Origin: Portunus trituberculatus
Taxonomy: Eukaryota; Arthropoda; Malacostraca; Decapoda; Portunidae
Length of the DNA stretch: 64,000 bases
Reading direction: 5' to 3'
NCBI RefSeq assembly: GCF_017591435.1
Contig: NC_059281.1
Coordinates: 10,357,402-10,421,401, forward strand
Shown here: piece by piece, positions 55,620 to 64,000 of the stretch
Layout of the letters: the number at the start of each line of letters is the position of its first letter
Position numbering within the stretch: position 1 is the first letter of the stretch
The notes under the pieces: model-generated
The model's database searches: none
The model's input: the letters and a program-made list of their open reading frames with translations, nothing else
Told to the model about the DNA's origin: nothing
Made by a program: the position numbers and the translations under genes

Positions 55620-57394
55620 ACCCAGGACACAAGAAACACAGAAAACAGTCTCAGGAGGTCTCCAAGAGGTCAGGGGGTCAAGAGGGCAACTCAGAGGCAG
55701 GGCGAAGGTCGCACTCCACCACGCCGTCCATGAAGAGGAAGGGAAAGGAAAAGAAAACAATCGCAATTCAAACGGAGGCGCAGGAAGAGGTGGAGAATCC
55801 GCAAGGGGAGAGAGGGCGGGAGGAGGGAGGGGGGCAGGTCCCACCGAGTGAAAAGGCAACAAAGCGCCAAAAGAAGAAGAAAAAAGCTGCTTCACCCACT
55901 GAAGAACCTAAAAAAACACACAAGGAAACCGTCCACTTTAGCGACCAACAGGAACCGCCACCGAAGCCTCCACTCACCAACCCTGATGGGCCTACGAAAC
56001 CCAGGAGTCCTAGGGACACTGCCAAGAAGCAAGGCCAAAAGAGTGGAGATGGACAAACTCGTCCAGCCACAAAAGGTGTTTTGAAATCTCCATCCTCTAC
56101 CAGTAAGGTTTCCATGGCAATACAGACAGACGTGGAGACACCCCTTGTGTTATTTGATGACCCTTGCTTCCCGCCAGAAGAGCTGGACACGAGCACTGAC
56201 TGGCAGGGGGAAGAGAGCTCCGTAGAGTGGCACACAAGCGCCAGCTCTCTTGCTTGGCACACTGACGGAAGCTCCTTCGCCTGGCAGCCTAACGTGAGCT
56301 CCTCCAGCAGACTGGCAGATGTCACTTATCCTGGCTTCAGGACGGACTTCAGTCCTTTCCCTACGGACTCTCGTGAAGGAAGTGATGACGAGGAATGTTC
56401 GCACTTCGATTTTTTCAAGTGGAAATCCACTGGAGATCGTGATGCAACGGCGTCAGCTGCTTCAGGAGACGCAAGTCGAGGAGGCAGGAGTCACTCATCA
56501 CACAAGACTTCAGAAGCCTCTGATAACCGCAAGTCTGCAAGTAAAAAGAAAGAATCAGATAGCACCAAGAAAGAAACTATGCAGGGAAACCTGAAGAAGA
56601 GCAATCCCAAATTAAAGGATCAAGGCAGTGACGGACTTCGGGAAGCGAAGGAAGACAATTACGATCCAGAAGTGCTTGCTCGTCGACTTCGATTCCGTCG
56701 ACAGATGGCGGAGGAATTCCTGCAGACAGGTGCCACGGGCGAGGCCAGCACTCTGCCAATCGGAGAGAGAAGTGGCCAGTCTGGCACAACTCTTAGCTCC
56801 ACCAACACTGCCTCCACTTTTCCCAGGAATCATGAAAAAACAGCTAAATCTTCCAAGACTCCTGGTTTATCTCCCGAGTCTCAAAGTAAAAAGGAAAGCA
56901 AACTTCAGGTAGAGAGTAATCGGACGTGGCCAAAGCGATCGGTTGATTCAGAGAGGTCTGATGACATAGACCTGAGAGCGCTGGACGCCATTCGTGATAC
57001 TAAGTTATACGACCGTTCCAGAGCAACTGAACGGAATCCTGTGCATAAAACGAGTCACCTTCAAATTAACCTCGTGTATCCAAGTAGTCAGGCCAAGGGA
57101 CACGCTGGTGAAGTCGAGGGGAGTGAGAGCAGGAATCGTGTCCAGTTCTTCAGCACCAAGCAGCCAGAAGTGGTGCAAGACCAGCAAGTACGGGATGTTG
57201 CTGCTCGGCGAGTTAACATCACTGTCACTCCGCCGTCACAGGAGAGGAAAAAGCCACCACAAACCGAAATTTCTGACGAGTATCCAAGAAGTGACACAGA
57301 CATAAAGCCCTCGCCACCTGGCAAGAAAGGCTCCTCCAGGGGAGAAGGCAGCAAGAGCGTCCAGAGGAAGAAAAAGAGTAGCCAAAGGACCTGA
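55620..57394 (+). CDS. Exon 7 block A (frame 1): LC8-type motifs 1-2, basic and Trp repeats
   Basis: About 590 codons to a TGA at 57392. Includes KKTIAIQTE (55754-55777), a basic cluster KRQKKKKK near 55862, SKVSMAIQTD (56102-56131), five 27-nt units at 56189-56323, a segment with REGSDDEECSHFDFFKW near 56370-56420, and a more ordered-looking EVLARRLRFRRQMAEEFLQT near 56670-56730. The block ends KKKSSQRT then stop. Frame 2 overlaps from 57382. Confidence 0.78.
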
Positions 57395-60300
57395 CTGAGG
57401 TGACCTCTGCCGCGAAGTTAGTGAAGCCTCAAGAAGTGAAGGAGGTCGAGGTCGAGCAGCCAAAAGTGAGACCGGGGATTCTCAGAAAGCACAACTTGAA
57501 CCCTACCCCTTGCTACACCACCGACACCAGCTCCACCGTGACCAACACTGACTCTGTTGGGCGGCGGGTGCGGCGGGTCAAGAAAAAGACTATGGCCATA
57601 CAGACCGAGCAGTGCGACAGCGTCATTCCAGAACAAAGGGAAGAAACACATGACATACCAAGAAACGCAAGAGATGAAGTTACAGATGACACAAGACAAC
57701 GAAGGGAGTTGCCTGCATCTGCGTCCCCTGTAGCGAAAGGAAACGACGCGTCAAGAGAAACATGAGTCCCGCGGCCACACCAACTACGTCACTGCGCCGC
57801 AAGAAAAACGTGCCACAAAAGTCTATGTGTATTCAGGCAGATTATTCGCTCGATAATCCTGATGGTGAACCTGCGGCTTCCGTGCAACACTCTCGAGAGG
57901 GCCACAAGTTAACATGGAGTAAAGGCGTAGCTTCTGACCCGTCAACACTCCCTCAGAATGACTTGAATCCCAAGATGGCGTCTTTAGAGAAACGTCGGGC
58001 AAGGGAAAAAAAGACTGAAGAGGACGGGAGCAACAAGCACGATGTTGGCGCCGCCAGCACACACAGTAACACCAGTTCACTCCGCCGTGTGAGGAAGGTG
58101 AGGAAGGCCACAGCCACCACGCAGACCGATGATTCTCCTTTGGACAAGCCGGATTCTCCACGACCTTCTGACGCGATGGACACGGTGTCAGTCTGCACAG
58201 CTTCCTAAGGCGCATCAGAAAAGTTGAGAAACGAACAGTGTCGCAGCAGACGGATGAAGTGATTCCAGTGAATTATCAGATATTCAGTCCTTCCGTCCCT
58301 CGAATACATGTCCCTGAAGCCGAGGGACTGCGGCCTCCTGCCAGTTTAAGCGCGTCCCGTCCGTCAGGATCTCTCATCTACGTGAACATTCCTGGGGCGC
58401 TGCTTGAGATGGAGTCTGGGAATGACGCGGACGTGAGCGACGCGGAGAGCGAGACAAAGAACAAGAGTGTGTGTCCGATGGTTGCTTACGGAAAGGGTTT
58501 TGCGAGGAGAACCGGTGACGAGGACGAGTACGAATCTTATCCGGAAGTTCAGGTGGATGCATGGGCGGCTGCTGCTGCTTACATGCCCTCTGAGCCCCCG
58601 GTTGTAGAGAGTCGGTGTGTGCTGAACATCTCCCGCTTGAACATTAGCTACGGTATAGAGCGAGAGATACAGATCCAGGAGCCTGATGGGGAGAGTGACC
58701 GTGAGGGGGAGAGCGGCGCCCCTGATGGTGAAAGTGACGGTGATCTGATTGGTGCTCCTGACGGTGAAAGTGATGGCGAGGGAGACCATGTTTTAGCCCA
58801 AGCCGGTGAAAGTGATGATGGTGACGCGCTTGTACCGCGCGATGATGACAACAGTGGTGCTCCGGATGGTGAAAGTGACCATGAGGGTGACTTAAGTACC
58901 CACGTAGGTGAAGACGAGGACGCTGCCTCGAATCGTGTTGAAGGGAACGAAAATGAAGATTACATTGGTGCTCCTGACGGGGAAAGTGATCACGAGTCGG
59001 GTCAGACAGGGGTCACCGGCAGTGGAAGTGACATTATAGTGCTGGTGAATCCTTATGACCAATACTCGGCGAACGAAAGTGACGATCAGGATTCTGGTAG
59101 CGGGATAAGGGTGAGGGATGTGAGCTGCATGACAAGCAACCCGCCAACCTCATGTTCGGAAGGTGAAGTGGACCCTGACGAAGAGACGGAGGAAAGTGAC
59201 GCTGTTTTTGACCTTTACCAAGTTCACTGTCGCTTGAAGGAAGATGACAGTGAAAGCGACGACTTTGTGTACGACCCTGTGTTCTATTTTTGTGGAGTTG
59301 GTCACGAAAAGAGGGATGAACAACACGGACGGGAAGACAATGTGGGGAAAAGTGCTGAAGTGAGCAGTGATGACACGAGAAAGAAAGAAAACATGGGAAG
59401 AAAAAGTGATGTTGAAAAAAACGCCATGCGAGTCCCAAACGTTGATGCGAAACTAAAGAGCAGTGACAACGAAAGTGACACAAAAATCAGGGAAAATAAG
59501 ACAGTGAAAGGTGACGAGATTAGTGAAAGTGATGAGGATGTGATAATGAGAGGAATTGGTGCGTTTTATGTGACTCACCATCAGAGCTCCTCCGATGGCC
59601 CAGAAAACATTAGAGCGGTGGAGGAAGCGAGGAGTCAGAGAAAAGAGCAGCAGGGTGAGAAAGATGTGAAAGAGAAGGACAAATCTGTAGAAAAAACAGA
59701 AGAGGAGGAAGACGACCCAGCAGTTAACGTAATGAAAAATGAAGCTGGGAGAACCTTTAGGGAAAACAGAAGTGAGAGAAGTGTGGACACTGCAAATATT
59801 AAAGTAGAGGCATCAGGAAAAAATAAAGGGAAGGAACCTGCAGACGTTGAGGAAGAGGTAGACACTTGGGTCACTGGGGAAGATAAGGATAAGAGGAAGA
59901 GAATCAGTAGAATTGTCAAAGGGAAGAGACACAATAGAGGAGAGGAAAGTGAAACCAGCGATGGAGGGAGAGGCGAGGAAAGCTCAGACAGTAAAGAATA
60001 TCCCTGTAGATGTCAAAAAACTAAAATCAACAACCCAGCGAACGTTAGTGAGCAGGCGACGTTAGCTGGTGATCGCGTGAAAGTAGAATTTAAACATTCC
60101 ACCAATGTTTCAAATAATACATTGCTGCCTCTCGTCCTTACTAGCTCAGAGGACATTACTTCTCATACCTCCTCTTCTCCCTCCATCCCTTCACCATCCC
60201 CTCCTCCGCCCGTGCCTTCCAATCCATCACACGGTAACCAAAGACGGAGAGAGGATCAGGACAGAATCACCGCGGCACTTGGGAGAAAACACAGTGCTAG

Positions 60301-63300
60301 GAGGAAGGGAAGGGAGAACCAGACCAAAAGAGAGGTTTCGTAGGTTGTGACGTCATCATTTCCCCAGAGTCTTACGCAGGTGACTCCCCCATCAGGCAGG
60401 TGTTGGACGATTCCCAGGGGCGTTCCGTAGTTGGGGAAGTGAGCGGGAGGGAGGACGAGCAGGAACCTTCAATTCTAGACGACCAGAGGGACATGAGGGA
60501 ACACCAAGCAGGGGAGAGAGATCCGAGTGAGGTCAGAGGGGAATCAACAGGAGTGAGTGAGGAATGTACTGTGTTGGTGAAGGTTGATAGTGATGTGAGG
60601 GACGATACAGGGATGTGGGAGGGAAAGCGACAGATGTAGAAGTTACAGCTTTAACCGAAGATCGGAAGGAAGAGGAGGCAAATCTGGAGAGCGCAACAGG
60701 TATAGAAGACGAGAAATGTGTTGGGAATGAGGCGACAGATGTAGGGAAGAAAGAAACAGGCATGGACGATGTGACAAGTGTAGGACATGAAACAATAAAG
60801 ACAGGTAATACGACAGGTTCAGAGCAGGAGCAGGCGGGTACAGAGCAAGGTGAACTAGGTGAGCAGGACGCAACACCTGTGGAAACTGATGTGACAGGTG
60901 TGGCAGGTACGACAGATCAGATGGACACGAAAGAAAATGGGAGAAGATCCAAAGACACACGTGAGAGGAGAGAAAGTGTATCGAAGGTCATAGGGAAAAA
61001 AAAACGGTGCACGGAAGCTGTTGATGATACTCCAACGTCCCCAGTATCTCCTCCTCCTCCTCCTCCTCCTCCTCCTCCTCCTCCTCCTCCTCCTCCTCCT
61101 CCTCCTCCTCCTCCTCCTCACCGACACAGACACCCAGAGGAAAGAGATGAACAGAAAAGAAAACAAAAAAATCGTCCCCAGGAAAAAGACAATAGAGAAA
61201 AAATGCAACTCGTCCATTCATCTTCTCCTCCTCCTCCACCCTCTACTTCCCCACCTGTTGTTCCTCGTATATCTTCTCCCTCTCCTTCCCCTCCTCCTCC
61301 CCCATATTCTCCTCCACCTTTTCCTCCTCCTCCTCCTGTTCCCCCTCGCTCTTCCAATCGGTCTCCTCCACCAGTTCCTCCTCCGCCACCAGAAAGAGAA
61401 AAGGTAAATGAGAATGTAAACAATTTAGAACCTTCTGAAGATGTAGAGAAAGATGAGAGAAGCAGAAGTGCTCAGAATGAAAATGAAAAAAAAGACGAAA
61501 GGAGGAAGAACATCCGGGACAGGAGAAACAGAAAGATAGAGAGGTGACTGATGAAAGCAATCACAACGCCTCAGAAATTGACACTGCCCGAGGAATACAG
61601 GGAGTCACTAGTGAGGCCTCAGGAACATTACTGCTGGAAGACAATGAAGGGATGGAGGACTCGAAAGATGACCAGGAGGAAGAGCTCAGGAAAAAAAAGA
61701 TGAGGAAACGAGTGGAAAGAGAAATGAGCATGCAATGGAAGAGGGAAAAGGAGAAAAAGAGGAATATGAAGTTCCAAAGGATGATGGAATGAGTAGTACA
61801 AAAGATATTGATAAAAGGGAGGAAGAGAAGAGGAGAACAATGGAAGAAGAGGAAAGTAATGTAACTGATAATAAAAAAGTGGAAAAGGAAGTGATGGATG
61901 ATGATGAGAGTCTGGAGCGTCGCAGCAGTGTTTTAAAAGATGAAATGACGATGGAAAGGAAACAAAAAGAGGAAACACCAGAAGAAGAAGGTGTGGCGGA
62001 GGAAAAGGTGGCGGAAGAAGAAATGGACAAGAAAAGGGAACAGAGTAATAAAGGAGAAAACGAAAAGGTAGTTGAAAAAGAGGAAAAAGTTGTATTAGAC
62101 GGAAAGTATGGTGGTATGGAGGAGAAGGATATAGAGAACAAATACACCACTGGAAATAGTAACGAAGAAAAGGAAGAGGGGAAGAGAGAGAGAGATGATA
62201 CAAAAGAGGATGATATCGAGGAAGATGATGGAGACTTGGCTGAAGATGAAATGAAAGTTATAGCGGATGATTTTGAAGAAGATTACTGGGACTTTATGGA
62301 GAAGAAAGCGACCTTGGCATCCTTCGATCTGGGTCCCACGTTCAGTGAAGACGACGACGTGGTGGTCATTACGTACAGAAAACCAGGTGAGGGGAAGGAC
62401 AAGAAAGCCACAGACGAGAGCACAAAGCACATTAAAGCAGAGAGGGCCGAGGACGAAGTAACACAAGAGGGGACAGAAGCATTTAAACATGGTGAGACTC
62501 CCAGCAGTCTAGACACAGTTGATTCCAAATTGACAGACTGTGGACAGAATTCTAAGAGAAATGTTGAGAGAGACGCCCCGAAGACGATAGAAGGGAGACA
62601 GGAAGAGAAGGAGAGGTGGAAACGGCCACGAAAGCCCCGAAGTAGAAAACCTCAGGAAGGGAAACCAGTAGAGAGGGTGGCGAGTGTTGAGAGAAGACAA
62701 GGCAAAGAAGAGAGACGTCCAGATCTTGATGATGAGAGAGGTGCTGTTCCCAGAGAAGCAAGGAGAAGAAGAAGACGACCAAGAGCGAGGAAGCACTCAA
62801 AAAAGAGAGAAGGCAAACAAACTCTCAAAGAGGCGGAGGAATCCCAGATTGAAATTAGAAATGTTGGAGAGATCCAGAACCAAAATGCTGCAAATCAGAT
62901 GCAAAAAGCAATTCCAGGAAAGGGAAAAATTGACAAAAAGCAAACAAATGTTACAGAGAATACTCAAGATGAAGGACGCTTACAGAGCCAAGGTGTGGCG
63001 GCAGAAAGGCACACTAAGACCCAGGAGAAGACGCCTCGCATACCAAAAACCGAAAAACAGTTGAGAACCCGACTGTGGGTGGACGAAGTGGACGAGGACG
63101 GGGAGTGGGGAGCTAAGCAGGGGGCTGTTGGGGGAGGGGAGAGCGTGACCGAGACCTCCGTGTCAGGGACGGCGACAGAGGACGATGCTTCCTATTATGA
63201 GGAGGACGAGAGCGAAGAGGTGGGAGAGGGAGGGGGGGAGCAGGACGCCTTGGAGGAGTACATAATGCTGCGTGAGGGCGACTGTTTGGAGGAGATGCTT

Positions 63301-63630
63301 GCCACGGACCTCATCTTCAGTGACGTGTTCCAAGGCTATGCAGACGCTGATGTGATGACAGACGGGTCGCTTGGAGCCGACGAGGAATGTGAGGCTCGCC
63401 TGGGGCGTGACAATCTGCTCCTCGACGTGACCCCATCAGCCGGCACTGACACCTCGGTAGAGCGCCCTGACGCAGCCTCTCGTGGAGTGGGTCATGACCT
63501 CCTCAGTGTCGGAAGTGACCATGTAGCTGACCGGGTCGCCCAAGCCTCAGAGAGGGAGGGAGGCGAGGAAGCCTCGCAGGATGACAGCTCTCAGGCAGGG
63601 GAGGCGGGAGGCCATTTAAAAGGTCAGTAG
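55620..63630 (+). CDS. Exon 7, about 8-kb giant coding exon, shown in eight frames
   Basis: Acceptor CCCGTTCGTCCACTCAG; the first two bases complete the Asp/Gly-type codon begun in exon 6. Eight overlapping or abutting open frames cover the whole interval, and each step moves the frame by -1. Each overlap contains or lies beside a short homopolymer whose extension by one base would reconnect the frames (57386-57388, 57758-57760, 58204-58205, 60336-60338, 60627-60630, 61546, 61691-61698). With seven added bases the exon is one frame of about 2,671 codons ending TAG at 63628. AAAAG|GTCAGT at 63622 is a fair donor, so the coding sequence may instead continue past the window. Charged, Ser/Pro/Glu/Lys-rich and mostly disordered throughout. 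Confidence 0.78.
55754..55777 (+). other. LC8-type docking motif 1
   Basis: KTIAIQTE fits the LC8 pattern of Lys at -4 or -3, Ile/Val/Thr at -1, Gln at 0, Thr at +1 and Asp/Glu at +2. Confidence 0.5.
56105..56131 (+). other. LC8-type docking motif 2
   Basis: KVSMAIQTD, core IQTD, in block A. Confidence 0.5.
56189..56323 (+). repeat. 27-nt tandem repeat coding a 9-residue Trp motif
   Basis: Five in-frame units: TSTDWQGEE, SSVEWHTSA, SSLAWHTDG, SSFAWQPNV, SSSSRLADV. Trp is at position 5 in the first four. The units are diverged at DNA level, so not a recent slippage product. Confidence 0.85.
57382..57765 (+). CDS. Exon 7 block B (frame 2): LC8-type motif 3
   Basis: Open from CCAAAGGACCTG to a TGA at 57763. 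It contains VRPGILRKHNLNPTPCY, then RRVRRVKKKTMAIQTE (57562-57609). A third G in the GG at 57387-57388 would join it to block A. Ends near GNDASRET. Confidence 0.75.
   Translation, partial: PKDLTEVTSAAKLVKPQEVKEVEVEQPKVRPGILRKHNLNPTPCYTTDTSSTVTNTDSVGRRVRRVKKKTMAIQTEQCDSVIPEQREETHDIPRNARDEVTDDTRQRRELPASASPVAKGNDASRET
57586..57609 (+). other. LC8-type docking motif 3
   Basis: KTMAIQTE preceded by RRVRRVKK. Confidence 0.5.
57690..58208 (+). CDS. Exon 7 block C (frame 3): LC8-type motifs 4-5
   Basis: Continuation after a probable missing A in AAA at 57758-57760. SLRRKKNVPQKSMCIQAD (57789-57842) and SLRRVRKVRKATATTQTD (58077-58130) show the same basic-plus-anchor layout. Ends at TAA, 58206. Confidence 0.75.
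   Translation, partial: HKTTKGVACICVPCSERKRRVKRNMSPAATPTTSLRRKKNVPQKSMCIQADYSLDNPDGEPAASVQHSREGHKLTWSKGVASDPSTLPQNDLNPKMASLEKRRAREKKTEEDGSNKHDVGAASTHSNTSSLRRVRKVRKATATTQTDDSPLDKPDSPRPSDAMDTVSVCTAS
57819..57842 (+). other. LC8-type docking motif 4 (weak)
   Basis: KSMCIQAD. Ala replaces the usual Thr/Val at +1, so the weakest of the six. Confidence 0.35.
58104..58130 (+). other. LC8-type docking motif 5 (classical TQT)
   Basis: KATATTQTD contains the canonical TQT core with Asp after it. Confidence 0.55.
58172..60343 (+). CDS. Exon 7 block D (frame 1): LC8-type motif 6 and acidic repeats
   Basis: A third C at 58204-58205 joins block C to LRRIRKVEKRTVSQQTD (58205-58255). About 700 codons follow. 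They include a moderately hydrophobic stretch (IFSPSVPRIHVPEAEG; SGSLIYVNIPGALLEME), acidic PDGESD repeats at 58678-59001, many Ser-Asp/Glu sites, then Lys/Glu-rich sequence and a Ser/Pro segment near 60170-60230. Ends TCG TAG at 60341. Confidence 0.78.
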   Translation, partial: RDGHGVSLHSFLRRIRKVEKRTVSQQTDEVIPVNYQIFSPSVPRIHVPEAEGLRPPASLSASRPSGSLIYVNIPGALLEMESGNDADVSDAESETKNKSVCPMVAYGKGFARRTGDEDEYESYPEVQVDAWAAAAAYMPSEPPVVESRCVLNISRLNISYGIEREIQIQEPDGESDREGESGAPDGESDGDLIGAPDGESDGEGDHVLAQAGESDDGDALVPRDDDNSGAPDGESDHEGDLSTHVGEDEDAASNRVEGNENEDYIGAPDGESDHESGQTGVTGSGSDIIVLVNPYDQYSANESDDQDSGSGIRVRDVSCMTSNPPTSCSEGEVDPDEETEESDAVFDLYQVHCRLKEDDSESDDFVYDPVFYFCGVGHEKRDEQHGREDNVGKSAEVSSDDTRKKENMGRKSDVEKNAMRVPNVDAKLKSSDNESDTKIRENKTVKGDEISESDEDVIMRGIGAFYVTHHQSSSDGPENIRAVEEARSQRKEQQGEKDVKEKDKSVEKTEEEEDDPAVNVMKNEAGRTFRENRSERSVDTANIKVEASGKNKGKEPADVEEEVDTWVTGEDKDKRKRISRIVKGKRHNRGEESETSDGGRGEESSDSKEYPCRCQKTKINNPANVSEQATLAGDRVKVEFKHSTNVSNNTLLPLVLTSSEDITSHTSSSPSIPSPSPPPPVPSNPSHGNQRRREDQDRITAALGRKHSARRKGRENQTKREVS
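58229..58255 (+). other. LC8-type docking motif 6
   Basis: KRTVSQQTD, core QQTD. Confidence 0.45.
58678..59001 (+). repeat. Acidic PDGESD coding repeats
   Basis: Five copies of (A/E)PDGESD followed by acidic linkers (REGESG, GDLIG, GEGD, HEGD, HESG), plus a variant AGESD. Ser in ESD/E context fits CK2-type phosphorylation. Confidence 0.85.
60340..60639 (+). CDS. Exon 7 block E (frame 2)
   Basis: A fourth T at 60336-60338 joins block D to FVGCDVIISPESYAGDSP, then IRQVLDDSQGRSVVGEVSG and an acidic Glu/Asp/Ser-rich run. Ends ATG TAG at 60637. Confidence 0.68.
   Translation, partial: VGCDVIISPESYAGDSPIRQVLDDSQGRSVVGEVSGREDEQEPSILDDQRDMREHQAGERDPSEVRGESTGVSEECTVLVKVDSDVRDDTGMWEGKRQM
60615..61549 (+). 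CDS. Exon 7 block F (frame 3): polyproline
   Basis: A fourth A near 60628 joins block E to KATDVEVTALTEDRKEEE. Acidic/Thr/Gly-rich, then a run of about 24 prolines encoded by (CCT)n at 61049-61119, a basic spacer, and a second proline-rich segment at 61219-61393 with PPPPPYSPPPFPPPPPVPP. These resemble profilin, SH3 or EVH1 ligands. Ends at TGA, 61545. Confidence 0.75.
61049..61119. repeat. (CCT)n in coding sequence
   Basis: Pure CCT run of about 71 bp encoding polyproline. Confidence 0.95.
61544..61795 (+). CDS. Exon 7 block G (frame 1)
   Basis: A third G before 61547 joins block F to VTDESNHNASEIDTARG and an acidic run EGMEDSKDDQEEELRKKK. The A8 run at 61691-61698 marks the next frame change. 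Confidence 0.68.
61698..63630 (+). CDS. Exon 7 block H (frame 2): C-terminal part
   Basis: About 640 codons. Glu/Lys-rich to 62220, then acidic with hydrophobic positions (DDFEEDYWDFMEKKATLASF, about 62265-62325), a strongly basic cluster (REARRRRRRPRARKHSKKRE, 62755-62812) suited to nuclear import or nucleic-acid/phosphoinositide binding, and a distinct C-terminal segment EEYIMLREGDCLEEMLATDL (63256-63315) followed by IFSDVFQGYADADVMTDG. Ends TAG at 63628 unless the donor at 63622 is used. Confidence 0.78.
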
Positions 63631-64000
63631 CCTTGACCCTGCCTCGAGTTGATCCGACTTGACCTTACACTGGCTGTCCAATAACACCCCTGACTGGTGT
63701 GCCTAACAAGGTGCCACTAACGAGCTAATTATGAGATTCCTAGATCGGCAGCGTCGCCGGGCGAGGCGATGACGCCAGACCTGAGGCTGCGCGTCGCTGC
63801 CGGGCTTTGCACGTGCTAGAGAGCATAGACATACCACTCCCCCAACCCCACACACGATGCCACACATTCAGCACATGAGTCACCGAGCACTGCCTCAGCC
63901 TCAGAGTAATGCTGCGCTGGGAGGAGGGAGGGTGAGGGTCTCGGGCTCAGGCACAGTCGCTCGTCTCCCTCACCACTCATCGTGTCATCACCTGAGTTTC
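63631..64000. other. 3' flank, nothing recognised
   Basis: No AATAAA signal is seen. It could be 3'UTR or the start of another intron. Confidence 0.4.

Noticed and set aside
57382..61795. Programmed -1 ribosomal frameshifting at seven sites
   Set aside because: No slippery heptamers with downstream structure were seen at most sites, and seven events in one gene are implausible; homopolymer under-calls explain all seven.

Overview
The window looks like a gene-poor stretch of nuclear DNA from an arthropod, most likely a decapod crustacean and possibly a brachyuran crab. The evidence is extreme density of (AG)n, (AC)n and trinucleotide microsatellites with almost no (AT)n, TTAGG/CCTAA pentamer arrays (the arthropod telomere motif), tRNA-derived SINEs, spliced exons with GT-AG introns, and no bacterial-style operons. 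The lineage is inferred from composition and was not tested by any search.

One protein-coding gene is supported, on the + strand. Seven spliced exons lie at 27123-27208, 33772-34032, 47461-47712, 52209-52373, 53042-53178, 53569-53759 and 55620-63630. Splice phases agree at every junction. The exon 5 junction agrees only if a second acceptor 11 bp downstream of the obvious one is used. A possible further exon or recursive splice point lies at 1575-1622. The 5' end is not found, and a plausible donor at 63622 leaves open whether the gene ends inside the window. The last exon is about 8 kb and would encode about 2,670 residues of mostly disordered protein. In this sequence it is broken into eight reading frames by seven shifts, all in the same direction and all at or near homopolymers, which is best explained by single-base under-calls in the assembly. 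The protein carries six motifs resembling dynein light chain LC8 docking sites (four preceded by an arginine-rich R-R stretch), an RVxF-like PP1 docking motif, five 27-nt tandem units (four with tryptophan), acidic PDGESD repeats, long polyproline tracts and basic clusters. I do not recognise the family. The simplest reading is a multivalent cytoskeletal or signalling scaffold.

The rest is repeats. Family 1 is a MITE of about 210 bp with ends TTAACCCCTTCAGTAC...GTACTGAAGGGGTTAA (piggyBac-like, TTAA target duplication), at 23 loci. Family 2 is a second MITE-like family of about 210 bp (or multimers) whose ends read GTATTC[A/T]GAAACGCTTTGC and the reverse complement, at 15 loci. Family 3 is a dispersed element of about 135 bp (TTATGTAAGAGGGAAAACTGG...), at five loci. 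Three tRNA-derived SINEs in two families are present. Many minisatellites and about 60 microsatellites follow, including pure (CT)n arrays of 451, 392 and 254 bp.

Layout. 1-27 kb: repeats and unannotated DNA, with a GC-rich stretch at 15.5-16.2 kb. 27-34 kb: exons 1 and 2 and intron 1 (CCTAA array, SINE, MITEs). 34-47 kb: intron 2, including the 451-bp and 254-bp CT arrays, triplet tracts and minisatellites. 47-54 kb: exons 3-6; introns 4 and 5 are made largely of a CT array and MITEs. 54.5-55.3 kb: a CCAAT/CRE/NRF-1-like cluster in intron 6 that may be an internal promoter. 55.6-63.6 kb: the giant exon.
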